Below, piece after piece: positions 35,119 through 43,689 of a stretch of DNA of 64,000 nt (position 1 is the stretch's first letter; each line of letters begins with the position of its first letter). A model generated the notes under the pieces. It did no database searches, had not been told where the DNA came from, and saw only the letters and a program-made list of their open reading frames with translations. The translations under genes and the position numbers were made by a program. Source of the DNA: Mediterranea massiliensis (lineage in GTDB: Bacteria > Bacteroidota > Bacteroidia > Bacteroidales > Bacteroidaceae); assembly GCF_900128475.1 (NCBI RefSeq), contig NZ_LT635836.1:634526-698525 (forward strand), given 5' to 3'.

Positions 35119-36451
35119 AATAGTCGTTTAAATCAGGCAAAAGTTCTTCATACCCACATCCTGTCAGATTTTCCAACTGGTGTGCAAACAGCGGTACAAG
35201 CCTGTAATAATATAATGTGTTTTGAATGTAACGGTGTCCCATGGAACGGCTGAGATATAAGAGTTTGTCCATCCATTCAATGCCGCAGTGATCCCAACCG
35301 TTTATGTTCACGACCACATAGTGACTGCGAAAATCATATGCTCTTGCGTGTGCCGTACTGACTTTCTTCCATACTTTCTTAAAACTTGCCGTTACCCATT
35401 CTCCGGAATATGGTTTGTCATACCCGTTAGGAAAGAATGTCTTTCTTCCGGGCATGAGATTTTCCATTTTGACATTATACATCTGCAATAGCGACCACAT
35501 GGATTCGTGCAAGGCAACCCGATGTTCATCTATGCTCTTTGTGTATCTTATATTTATAACACCGGATTGCAAGTCTACGTCTTCTACTCTGAGCAGACGG
35601 GCTTCTGTTGTACGCATCCCTGTACTGTACAAAAGTCGGAAAAAGACCGGAACTTCCACTTTCATAAGCGCAGCCCTCATGTCACGGCAATTTATTGGAG
35701 GTTCGAGATTGTCCGCTTCATTAAAGAATCTTGCAAGCTCTTCTGGAGTAAACGGATGTGGTTCGAATGATGTGACATTGACTCTTGGAATGGTGGATGG
35801 AAGAGGAATATTTACAAAACCACGGCTATTCGCATATTTCAGAAATCCTCTGACACCTACAATTCTGTTATTGCATGACTTTGCGGATTCCGTTTTTTTC
35901 TTCTTGCAATAATCAAGGACAATTTCTTCTGTAAGAACTTCGGCTGACGGATAATTTTGAGCGCAGAAGTCATTGAAACGGCGAATCTTGTCCATTGTCC
36001 GCCTACTGAATTTCCCAGAAGCTCTTTTGTAAAGTTCATATTTCTTGACTATATGGGATATTGCGGAATAAGAGTATGGCTGTTCTGAAACAGGAATACG
36101 CTTTGGCTTAGGTGTGTATTTTATATCCGGAGGATATGATGGCAATTTGAACGGTGCCCCATATTTCGACCGGATATAACGGATGAAGCGCCTCAAAATA
36201 ATGCATCTGTTACGGTTTGTATAATAGCTTTCCTTATCTGTCCTTGATGCCCATCCGGAGATAATATCATCCGACAGCACTCCGCCATGATTCATACAGT
36301 ACTTGGCGAAAGAGTTCAGGTATATGCGGGTTATATAGTCACATTTTCCGATACCGGAGATGAAATTGACATATTCAGACATCAAATCTGCAAATTGGGG
36401 TAGATGTGAATCTGTTTTCATTCGAACAACTCCTTTCTTATTGGATAACAT
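35102..36451 (-). CDS. tyrosine recombinase, second gene of the RIT trio
   Basis: A 449-residue tyrosine recombinase. The catalytic domain shows Arg in LLYSTGMRTTEARLL, AYDFRSHYVV (Arg present, the histidine three residues before it replaced by Tyr), SMGHRYIQ, and tyrosines in NTLYYYR. It is the longest member of the trio, with a long N-terminal binding domain. It overlaps the first gene by 34 bases and the third by 17, indicating translational coupling. Confidence 0.88.
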   Translation of the reverse strand: MLSNKKGVVRMKTDSHLPQFADLMSEYVNFISGIGKCDYITRIYLNSFAKYCMNHGGVLSDDIISGWASRTDKESYYTNRNRCIILRRFIRYIRSKYGAPFKLPSYPPDIKYTPKPKRIPVSEQPYSYSAISHIVKKYELYKRASGKFSRRTMDKIRRFNDFCAQNYPSAEVLTEEIVLDYCKKKKTESAKSCNNRIVGVRGFLKYANSRGFVNIPLPSTIPRVNVTSFEPHPFTPEELARFFNEADNLEPPINCRDMRAALMKVEVPVFFRLLYSTGMRTTEARLLRVEDVDLQSGVINIRYTKSIDEHRVALHESMWSLLQMYNVKMENLMPGRKTFFPNGYDKPYSGEWVTASFKKVWKKVSTAHARAYDFRSHYVVVNINGWDHCGIEWMDKLLYLSRSMGHRYIQNTLYYYRLVPLFAHQLENLTGCGYEELLPDLNDYFEYED

Positions 36452-37632
36452 TCAATATTGATTCCGCATTCTCTCAGATGAGGGATGTCAGCATCTATAT
36501 ATGGGACTATAGATGAAGAACAGATATGTCCTAAAATATGGCTGATGACCCTAATCTCGGTACCTTTACCAAGTAATTTAGAGGCGAGGTTGTGCCGAAA
36601 TACGCTGACTCCACGCCCGGATTCACCTTTTCTAAGGTTTAGTTTCTCAAAGACTGTATTGACAATGGTGCCGATACTTTTGTTCTCCAACCTTTCTGTC
36701 GTATTCTTCTTGTTGGGAAACAGATACACGGATCCGGCCTCATTGTCCCGTTCATTCCGTATGTAATCAAACAATGAGTTTCCAACATGGGGAAGAAGGG
36801 GCAACACTATCGGATTACCGGTCTTTTCCTGGACGAAGCTGACTCGTTCCTTCTTCCAATCTATGTCTGTCAATTTCAAGTTGGCAATGTCACATCCTCT
36901 TATGCCAGTATATAAAGCCAATGAAACTATAGCTTTTTCCCTGAAAGTCAAAATATTGTTAGAATCTGACAAAGCATTTTTTATCACATTGATTTCATCA
37001 TCCTTAAGATAGTTGAAGTTTTTCCTTTCATATTTCAAATCAGGGAAATAACCTAATACTTTTTTCATGTCGTATAAATCCCCCAACTCTTTAAGGGCTG
37101 ACGCTATGTGACCGCAATATGTCCTTGAACGCTTTTGCTGTTCTTCTTTAAGGAAAAAGGACAAAACATGTTCTTCTTTGATTTCATCCAATGAAGAGAC
37201 GTGGAACTTTTGCATCTCAAAAAGGAACATTGTAACGGCATCGGTTTCCATTTTTACTGTGGACTTCTTTTTATGTTCTGCGACACGCTTCCGATAAATG
37301 TCTATAACTTTCCGAAAACTGGGGTTAAGCATATTATACCTGGAAGGATAGCATAACGGAACAAAGGACTTCTTGTCCGGGTAGTGCCCAAATTCATCAT
37401 ATGCTTGGATAGTACGTAAATGCATCATCCTAAGATCCAATGTCGCTTTTGTATATCCCCTTGTACGGATAAACTTTTCTGCAAACTGTTCATACGAATG
37501 AAAACATCCTTCATGTTCAAAAAGAAGTCTTAAAACAAATTTTACTCCTTTGATGTACTGAATGTCATAACCACGGGAAACGAGGTTGTCCAGTAACTTC
37601 TTCTGGCTTAATTTTAACTGTGCTATATTCAT
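36418..37632 (-). CDS. tyrosine recombinase, first gene of the RIT trio
   Basis: A 404-residue tyrosine recombinase. Arg in ALYTGIRGCDIA, SVFRHNLAS (Arg-His present, the usual histidine before it replaced by Ser), HILGHICSS and the nucleophile Tyr in VPYIDAD. Its promoter is probably TATCTTTG at 37662-37669, 30 bases upstream, inside the element end. First gene of a polycistronic message for all three recombinases. Confidence 0.88.
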   Translation of the reverse strand: MNIAQLKLSQKKLLDNLVSRGYDIQYIKGVKFVLRLLFEHEGCFHSYEQFAEKFIRTRGYTKATLDLRMMHLRTIQAYDEFGHYPDKKSFVPLCYPSRYNMLNPSFRKVIDIYRKRVAEHKKKSTVKMETDAVTMFLFEMQKFHVSSLDEIKEEHVLSFFLKEEQQKRSRTYCGHIASALKELGDLYDMKKVLGYFPDLKYERKNFNYLKDDEINVIKNALSDSNNILTFREKAIVSLALYTGIRGCDIANLKLTDIDWKKERVSFVQEKTGNPIVLPLLPHVGNSLFDYIRNERDNEAGSVYLFPNKKNTTERLENKSIGTIVNTVFEKLNLRKGESGRGVSVFRHNLASKLLGKGTEIRVISHILGHICSSSIVPYIDADIPHLRECGINIECYPIRKELFE

Positions 37633-37661
37633 ATTCTTCCTATTGGCTTTAGTGCCATTAG

Positions 37662-37669
37662 CAAAGATA
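37662..37669 (-). promoter_or_regulatory. -7 promoter element of the recombinase trio
   Basis: TATCTTTG on the minus strand, 30 bases before the first recombinase start. The TTATCCAAACC copy at 37680-37690 lies about 10 bases upstream of it, so recombinase binding there could repress the promoter. Confidence 0.6.
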
Positions 37670-37765
37670 TAGGAATGTATTATCCAAACCTATTCATCCT
37701 ATAACAGAATGATTTACAGAATAAAAAACTATATTTTTAGGATAATGCTGGGGTTTGGATAACTC

Positions 37766-38404
37766 TATGCCCAACGTCCTGACCTACCAGTTTCCAGCCG
37801 TAAGCCCCAATCCATCCGGAAAGATGCAAACGGCATCCTCCATATTGACGCCACTTCACCCGAGCTGAACGAGAAACGATTTCTATCCGCACTGACTCCT
37901 GACGTCAAGGGGCTTTGTTTCGATTTACGGGGACTCCCGACATACCGGTTCGAAGACATACTGGCACACTTGATTGCCTCCGATGTGAAAGCACCGGCCA
38001 CCGAAATTCCAATCAATAGTTTTCCATTCCAGCAAAATGTATCGTGGCATATCAATGCAGAAACCTTGAAGGCAAAATCACCTCACGTTGACTTGCCTGC
38101 AACCTTCTTGTGCGATGCCCGAACTGTCAGCTGGGGCGAGACCATCCTCATGATGATCCGTCAATACGGATTGGGCAAGATTATCGGACAAACAACAGCC
38201 GGTACTACAGGCGACATGACTTTATTCAATCTGCCACTTTTCCCATTCTCCATGACCGGAATGCGTATGCGTTGCATGGATGGGGAAAAACACCATTCCC
38301 AAGGCATCGTGCCTGACAGAACAGTCCCCGTCTATGCTAAGGATTACATGACTGATTATGACAGGACCTTAAACGTAGCTTTAGACGACATTGAATCCCG
38401 TTGA
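37766..38404 (+). pseudogene. S41-family peptidase, C-terminal part (split by RIT element)
   Basis: The rest of the peptidase, open from just inside the element border. It includes GLCFDLRGLPTY and the catalytic segment DARTVSWGETILMMIRQYGLGKIIGQTTAG, where Ser in VSWGE is the likely nucleophile and a Lys downstream the base. The joined sequence reads D-N-S-S-Y-A-Q-R-P-D-L-P across the insertion point. Internal ATGs exist (37970), but a product from there would lack the substrate-binding half. Confidence 0.85.
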
Positions 38405-38414
38405 AAGGAAATAG

Positions 38415-38538
38415 AGCTGTATCAAAATGAAAAAAAGCAAAGACACATACCCATTGCCGTACAAACAACTACGGAATGTGGATCCCGCATCAAGTGCGGG
38501 ATGACAAGATATCAGTACTTTTTCATTCTGATACAGCT
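38415..38538. repeat. 124-base element with 20-base terminal inverted repeats (MITE-like)
   Basis: AGCTGTATCAAAATGAAAAA (38415-38434) matches the complement of 38519-38538 at 19 of 20 positions. An 8 bp perfect hairpin ATCCCGCA-TCAAG-TGCGGGAT (38482-38502) lies inside. There is no coding potential. It begins 11 bases after the peptidase stop. Confidence 0.75.
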
Positions 38539-38596
38539 TCGAATCGCTACAGGCTCGAATTCAAGAAGGACAGGGCTCCTGCTTCTCTTCTTATTT

Positions 38597-39631
38597 AACG
38601 TGAATTCGATATAAGTAAATAAATATCTCATTGAAAATTAGAAACATAGCGATAAAAGTATTAAATTTATAGTACTCAATTATAACATTTAAACGATTAC
38701 CGCTATGTTCTCAGAGTCTAAAATTACGGAAATTTATTGTATGGCCGATGATTTTTGCAAGGAATTTGCGTTGCAACAAGAAAAATATATGATTGAAGAC
38801 AAGAAGGCTAGACATCGTAACAAGCCTAACCGTATGAGCGATGCAGAGATTATGGTGATTCTTATCCTGTTTCACTCGGGCGGTTTCCGCTGCTTCAAGC
38901 ATTATTACAAGGAATATGTCTGCAAACATCTGAAGCACCTTTTCCCGAGACAGGTTTCCTATAACCGTTTTGTGGAACTGGAGAAGGAATTACTGCTCCC
39001 CCTGACCATTTTCATCAAGAAAGTCCTGTTGGGGACATGTACCGGCATCAGTTTTGTCGATTCTACAGTCCTGCGTGTCTGTCGCAACCAACGTATATTG
39101 ATTCACAAAACATTTGAGGGGCTTGCCGAGCGTGGGAGAAGTTCCATGGGTTGGTTCTTCGGATTCAAATTGCACCTGATAATCAATGACAAGGGCGAAA
39201 TCCTGAATTTCATGCTCACTCCCGGAAACGTGGATGACCGCGAGCCTCTGAAGCAAGGCCGGTTCCTGGAAAACATAAAGGGGAAATTATGTGCCGACAA
39301 AGGATATATTGGCCAGGCTCTGTTCGAGAATCTTTTCCTTAACGGCATACAACTTGTCACCAAGGTCAAAAACAATATGAAAAATTCACTGATGAGCATC
39401 GCCGACAAGATCCTGCTCAGAAAAAGAGCCTTGATTGAAACGGTCAATGACGAACTGAAGAACATTGCGCAGATAGAGCATTCCAGACACCGTTCATTCA
39501 ATAACTTCATTGCAAATACGCTGTCTGCTATCGCGGCATACTGTTTTTTTGAGAAGAAGCCCGCCATTGATGTGAACTTTATCAATGACGGGCAACTGGC
39601 TATCTTCTGATTCTTATTTCGAACTCACGTT
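38597..39631 (+). mobile_element. IS982-family insertion sequence, copy 2
   Basis: About 1035 bases with ends AACGTGAATTCGA and, inverted, AACGTGAGTTCGA. ATTT on both flanks (38593-38596 and 39632-39635) looks like the target duplication. It is inserted two bases after the stop codon of the esterase gene, leaving that gene intact. Confidence 0.85.
38705..39610 (+). CDS. IS982-family transposase
   Basis: A 301-residue intact transposase with the same motifs as copy 1 ([41 protein letters not shown]). It differs at more than ten residues, including DSTV in place of DSTP and SERGRSS in place of SERGKCS-type changes near the middle, so the two copies are separate lineages in the same genome. Confidence 0.9.
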   Translation: MFSESKITEIYCMADDFCKEFALQQEKYMIEDKKARHRNKPNRMSDAEIMVILILFHSGGFRCFKHYYKEYVCKHLKHLFPRQVSYNRFVELEKELLLPLTIFIKKVLLGTCTGISFVDSTVLRVCRNQRILIHKTFEGLAERGRSSMGWFFGFKLHLIINDKGEILNFMLTPGNVDDREPLKQGRFLENIKGKLCADKGYIGQALFENLFLNGIQLVTKVKNNMKNSLMSIADKILLRKRALIETVNDELKNIAQIEHSRHRSFNNFIANTLSAIAAYCFFEKKPAIDVNFINDGQLAIF

Positions 39632-39633
39632 AT

Positions 39634-40461
39634 TTATTTATGATTCGAGAAGAATTTCTCAAAGAACAGAATCTGGTAGTCAATGGAATTGTTCCAATAG
39701 GAGAGGTTGTGCACACCCGGACGGGTAATGAAGTCGTGGTCGATGCCCCGGCCCAACAGACGCTTGTGCAGGTCCTTGTTCACTTCCAGAAAGAAATCGC
39801 TCTCACCGCAATCGAAAATGATGGCCAGGTCGCCGTTCTGAATCTTGTCTATCTGGTTGATGACCGTATGCTCGTCCCAGCGTTTCTTGTTGGCGGCAAA
39901 TTCGCCCAACTGCCTGCTCATCTCCCAGTTCTGCGGGAAAGGCCGGATGTCAACGCCACCGCTGGTGCTGCCTGCTGCACCAAACACGTCCTTGTGCCGG
40001 AAGGCATTCCACAGGGCACCGTGACCGCCCATGCTCAGGCCCGTAATGGCCCGGCCCTGCCGTGAGGCCACCGTCTGATAATGACGGTCGGTATACTCTA
40101 TCAGCTCGGAAGAGACAAACGTTTCGTAGCGGTAGGCCGGATTCAGCGGACTGTCCCAATACCAACTGTTCTTTCCGTCGGGACAAACAAAAATAATGCC
40201 CTTCTCGTCGGCAATGCGAGGCAATTCAGGCTTAATCGTAATCCACGACTTGGCTTCCCCGCCATATCCATGCAGCAGATAAATCACAGGACATGCCTGC
40301 GCCTGTCCGCCCAACGCCTTGTCGGGCACTACATAAACTACTTTGACACCCTTGTTCATGGCACGGCTCTCAACCATCACAGTATCTACCTGTGCCGCCC
40401 GCATTCCCATTGCCACAAAAATCAACAGGATACCGGCCAAAATGCTCTTGTTTTTCATCAT
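39634..40461 (-). CDS. secreted alpha/beta-hydrolase, putative esterase family
   Basis: A 275-residue exported esterase of the esterase-D/acetylxylan-esterase type (PF00756). Signal peptide ILAGILLIFVAMGMRAA. CPVIYLLHGYGGEAKSW is the oxyanion region, AITGLSMGGHGALW holds the nucleophile Ser (GxSxG), DCGESDFF the acid, and RPGVHNLSYW the His. Related Bacteroides enzymes deacylate plant polysaccharides or act on feruloyl esters; the substrate is unknown. The stop codon is native despite the IS982 element two bases downstream. Confidence 0.88.
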   Translation of the reverse strand: MMKNKSILAGILLIFVAMGMRAAQVDTVMVESRAMNKGVKVVYVVPDKALGGQAQACPVIYLLHGYGGEAKSWITIKPELPRIADEKGIIFVCPDGKNSWYWDSPLNPAYRYETFVSSELIEYTDRHYQTVASRQGRAITGLSMGGHGALWNAFRHKDVFGAAGSTSGGVDIRPFPQNWEMSRQLGEFAANKKRWDEHTVINQIDKIQNGDLAIIFDCGESDFFLEVNKDLHKRLLGRGIDHDFITRPGVHNLSYWNNSIDYQILFFEKFFSNHK

Positions 40462-40509
40462 TTCTTAATGTTCTAATACTAAAAGACGGATTATTTGCTC
40501 CAAATTTAC

Positions 40510-40517
40510 TATGTTTG
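40510..40517 (+). promoter_or_regulatory. -7 promoter element of the CNNM/CorC gene
   Basis: TATGTTTG, 25 bases before the start at 40542, fits TAnnTTTG. Confidence 0.55.
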
Positions 40518-40541
40518 CAGCAGAAACACTTCAACTATTAT

Positions 40542-41849
40542 ATGGAATTTATCATCATTCTACTTTTATTAGTATTGAACGGCATCTTTGCCATGTACGA
40601 AATCGCACTCGTTTCCTCCAGCAAGGCACGTCTGGAAACCCTGGTCGGTAAGGGGAACAAACGGGCCAAAGGAGTGCTGAAGCAACTGGAAGAACCCGAA
40701 GAATTTCTTTCCACCATCCAGATAGGCATCACGCTCATCGGCATCGTTTCGGGTGCCTACGGAGGTGCCAACATTGCCGACGACCTGGTGCCCCTGTTTG
40801 CCTTGATACCGGGGGCAGAGCCCTATGCCGCCAATTTGGCCATGGTGACCACCGTCGCCCTCATCACCTACCTGTCGCTGATTATCGGCGAGCTGGTTCC
40901 GAAGACCATTGCCATGAGCAATCCCGAAAAGTGGGCCACGCGCCTCAGCCCGTTCATGATTGTCCTCAATAAAGTATCCTACCCCTTTGTCCGCCTGCTC
41001 AGCGCTTCTACCCGGCTGACCAACCGCCTTCTTGGCATGGAAAGCAACGAAGAACGGCAGATGACGCAGGACGAACTGAAGATGATACTCCACCAGAGTT
41101 CCGAACAAGGTGTCATCGACAAGGAAGAAACCGAAATGCTGAAGGATGTATTCCGCTTCTCGGACAAGCGGGCCAACGACCTGATGACCTACCGCCGCGA
41201 CATCGTGGTGCTGCACCCCACAGACACCCCCGAACAGGTGTTGAACACCATCCGTGAGCAGCACTTCAGCAAGTACCTTCTAGCAGATAAAAGCCTGGAC
41301 GAAATCATCGGCGTAGTGTCGGTCAAGGATATCATTCTGATGATGGGCAACACGGAGCACCGCTTCGACCTGCGCAGCATCGCCCGTCCGGCCCAGTTCA
41401 TTCCCGAAAGCCTGTATGCCAAAAAGGTATTGGAAATCTTCAAGAAGAACAAGAACAAATTCGGTGTGGTGGTCGACGAATACGGCAACACGCAAGGCAT
41501 CATCACCCTGCACGACCTGACCGAAAGCATCTTTGGCGACATTCTGGAGGAGAACGAAACGGAAGAGCAGGACATCGTGATGCGCCAAGACGGTTCAATG
41601 CTGGTAGAAGCCTCCATGAGTCTGGACGACTTCATGGAAGCCATGGGCATATTGGACTACGACGACCTGAAGGAAGAGGACTTTACTACCCTGAGCGGAT
41701 TGGCCATGTTTCTCGTGGGACGGGTACCGAAAGCCGGCGACCTCTTCAGCTACAAGAACCTCCATTTCGAAATTGTGGATATGGACCGCGGTCGGGTGGA
41801 CAAACTGCTGGTCACCAAAGACAAGGAGGAAGAGGAAAAGGAGGACTGA
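40542..41849 (+). CDS. CNNM/CorC-family membrane protein (hemolysin-like)
   Basis: A 435-residue protein with an N-terminal CNNM (DUF21) membrane domain (FIIILLLLVLNGIFAMYEIALVSSSKARLE..., then three more helices), a paired CBS domain in the middle (FRFSDKRANDLMTYRRDIVVL..., IIGVVSVKDIILMM) and a C-terminal CorC/HlyC domain (DFTTLSGLAMFLVGRVPKAGD). Relatives move or sense magnesium or other divalent cations; the name hemolysin is historical. The start at 40542 is used because upstream codons overlap the divergent promoter region. Confidence 0.88.
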   Translation: MEFIIILLLLVLNGIFAMYEIALVSSSKARLETLVGKGNKRAKGVLKQLEEPEEFLSTIQIGITLIGIVSGAYGGANIADDLVPLFALIPGAEPYAANLAMVTTVALITYLSLIIGELVPKTIAMSNPEKWATRLSPFMIVLNKVSYPFVRLLSASTRLTNRLLGMESNEERQMTQDELKMILHQSSEQGVIDKEETEMLKDVFRFSDKRANDLMTYRRDIVVLHPTDTPEQVLNTIREQHFSKYLLADKSLDEIIGVVSVKDIILMMGNTEHRFDLRSIARPAQFIPESLYAKKVLEIFKKNKNKFGVVVDEYGNTQGIITLHDLTESIFGDILEENETEEQDIVMRQDGSMLVEASMSLDDFMEAMGILDYDDLKEEDFTTLSGLAMFLVGRVPKAGDLFSYKNLHFEIVDMDRGRVDKLLVTKDKEEEEKED

Positions 41850-41882
41850 TGATTCTCCACCCTTCAGACAGAGATAAAACAA

Positions 41883-43677
41883 GGGGCTGTCTCAAATAAA
41901 CTTTGAGATGGCCTTTTTTGTGTCTACAAAAAAAATGGGCAAGCCCTAACTTCTCTCAGCCAGAACTTGCCCGTTTCCCTAATTTTTTGTATCTTAGGGA
42001 ACCAAGTTAAGATATCCCAAAGATAATGTTTAAAAGTTACACATCCAACGATAATCTGCTTTTACCTCCATGTTTAGGCGATTTTATCCCCCAGAACGAT
42101 CCAGTCCGTGTTGTTCACCGTATCATTGAACAGATAAACCTTGAAGAACTTTACCGTAAGTATTCCCCTAAAGGCTGTTCTGCGTACCACCCACGTATGA
42201 TGCTTCAAATTCTTGTCTATGCTTATTTGCGTAATATCTATTCCAGCCGTCGCATAGAAGAATTCTGTCGCAATGACATCCGCCTCATGTGGCTTACCGG
42301 CAATGTGACTCCTGATCATAACACCATCAACCGTTTTCGCAGCAGCCGGCTGAAGGATGTACTGAAGACAATATTTGCCACCATTGTAAAGTTTCTCGTG
42401 TCGGAAGGTTTTGTAAGTCTGGATGTAGCCTGTACCGACGGGACGAAGATGGAGGCGAACGCCAACCGTTATACGTTCGTCTGGGGCAAGTCCATACATA
42501 CCCGCATATCCAGAATCGCGGAACAGCTTGAAGAGATATGGCAGTACGCCGAGTCTGTCACCAAACAGGAACTGCGTGATTCCGCTCCAGTCACCTGTCA
42601 GGATATCACTCCGGAGAAAGTAGAAAAGGCACTCAAGCAGATTGATGATGCCCTGAATGAAGTGGATGCGGACAAGAAAATGAAAGCGAAGGTAAGACGT
42701 GTAAGGAAGTCATGGCCAGAACAGCTCAGGAAATATGAATCACAGGGAAAGATACTTGACGGACGCAACAGCTATTCAAAGACGGACAATGACGCCACCT
42801 TCATGCGTATGAAAGAAGACCATATGAGGAATGGACAACTCAAACCCGGATATAATACCCAAATCAGTACCAACAGGCAGTTCATTCTGGACTATACCCT
42901 CCATCAGTGTGCGGGAGATACCTCCACCTATTCTTTGCATATGGATGATTTTCATTCCCTTTACGACAGATACCCTGACATATCTGTCTGTGATGCCGGA
43001 TACGGGAGTGAAGAGAACTATCTGTATGCTTCCAGACATGGCATTAAAACCTTCATAAAGTACAATTATTTTCATAAGGAACAGAAAAAGAACTTCAGAA
43101 ATGACCCTTTTCTGTCTGCCAACTTCTACTATAATGAAGAAACGGACGGAATGTACTGTCCGATGGGACAAAGGATGGAAAGACTTGCTGATATAACGCG
43201 TTCGACAGACAACGGTTTTGAGCAGACCATATCAAGATACAGAGCACGTAACTGTAAAGGCTGCCCGTTAAGATGCCGGTGTCACAGAAGCCAGTCGGAA
43301 AGGATTGTACAGGTAAATCACCGTCTGAGGAAAATCAAGAAAAGAGAACGTGAAAAGCTACTCTCTGATGAAGGTCTGAAATATCGCAGTCAGCGACCAC
43401 AGGATGTGGAGGCTGTATTTGGAAACCTCAAGAACAACAAGCACTTCAAGAGATTCCATCTTCGTGGACTTAAGAAGGTTGAGATTGAGTTCGGACTGCT
43501 GGCCATGGCACATAATCTTGCAAAAGTAGCCTCGTAGGAGGCTTATGACAACGAATAAACAGTTTGAAAGAATGATATCTTCAAAAGTAAGTTTGTAAAC
43601 TCCTCTTTTGAGAAAAATGACTTCAATCTGAGATGAAACAAACAGAGGCCATCTCAAGTCTATTTGAGACAGCCTCT
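41883..43677 (+). mobile_element. IS1182-family insertion sequence
   Basis: Ends are imperfect inverted repeats of about 30 bases: GGGGCTGTCTCAAATAAACT at the left, and the complement of the right end reads AGAGGCTGTCTCAAATAGAC. Both continue into a short TTGAGATGGCC segment. It carries one intact transposase gene. No target duplication is obvious. Confidence 0.85.
42026..43537 (+). CDS. IS1182-family transposase
   Basis: A 503-residue transposase. N-terminal YHPRMMLQILVYAYLRNIYSSRRIEEFCR and DVACTDGTKMEANANRYTFVW are the family blocks; VCDAGYGSEENYLY carries the second catalytic aspartate, and QRPQDVEAVFGNLKNNKHFKRF the catalytic glutamate. Four cysteines in RARNCKGCPLRCRCHRSQ form a zinc-like cluster. 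The frame is intact and the element may be active. Confidence 0.92.
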   Translation: MFKSYTSNDNLLLPPCLGDFIPQNDPVRVVHRIIEQINLEELYRKYSPKGCSAYHPRMMLQILVYAYLRNIYSSRRIEEFCRNDIRLMWLTGNVTPDHNTINRFRSSRLKDVLKTIFATIVKFLVSEGFVSLDVACTDGTKMEANANRYTFVWGKSIHTRISRIAEQLEEIWQYAESVTKQELRDSAPVTCQDITPEKVEKALKQIDDALNEVDADKKMKAKVRRVRKSWPEQLRKYESQGKILDGRNSYSKTDNDATFMRMKEDHMRNGQLKPGYNTQISTNRQFILDYTLHQCAGDTSTYSLHMDDFHSLYDRYPDISVCDAGYGSEENYLYASRHGIKTFIKYNYFHKEQKKNFRNDPFLSANFYYNEETDGMYCPMGQRMERLADITRSTDNGFEQTISRYRARNCKGCPLRCRCHRSQSERIVQVNHRLRKIKKREREKLLSDEGLKYRSQRPQDVEAVFGNLKNNKHFKRFHLRGLKKVEIEFGLLAMAHNLAKVAS

Positions 43678-43689
43678 AATTAATTGTAA

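Larger units (their letters stand above)
33941..37765 (-). mobile_element. RIT (Recombinase-In-Trio) element inserted in the S41 peptidase gene
   Basis: About 3.8 kb carrying three overlapping tyrosine recombinase genes in one direction, the defining feature of RIT elements. The ends are inverted repeats: GTTATCCAAACC then ATTATCC at the left, and the complement of the same pair at the right (37741-37764). A further direct TTATCCAAACC lies inside at 37680-37690. TAT stands at both host borders (33938-33940, 37766-37768). Removing the element with one TAT restores the peptidase frame, placing the borders to within a few bases. Confidence 0.85.

Noticed and set aside
13902..39610. Composite transposon formed by the two IS982 copies
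   Set aside because: The copies differ at more than ten residues, each has its own flanking duplication, and the 25 kb between them is mostly core genome.
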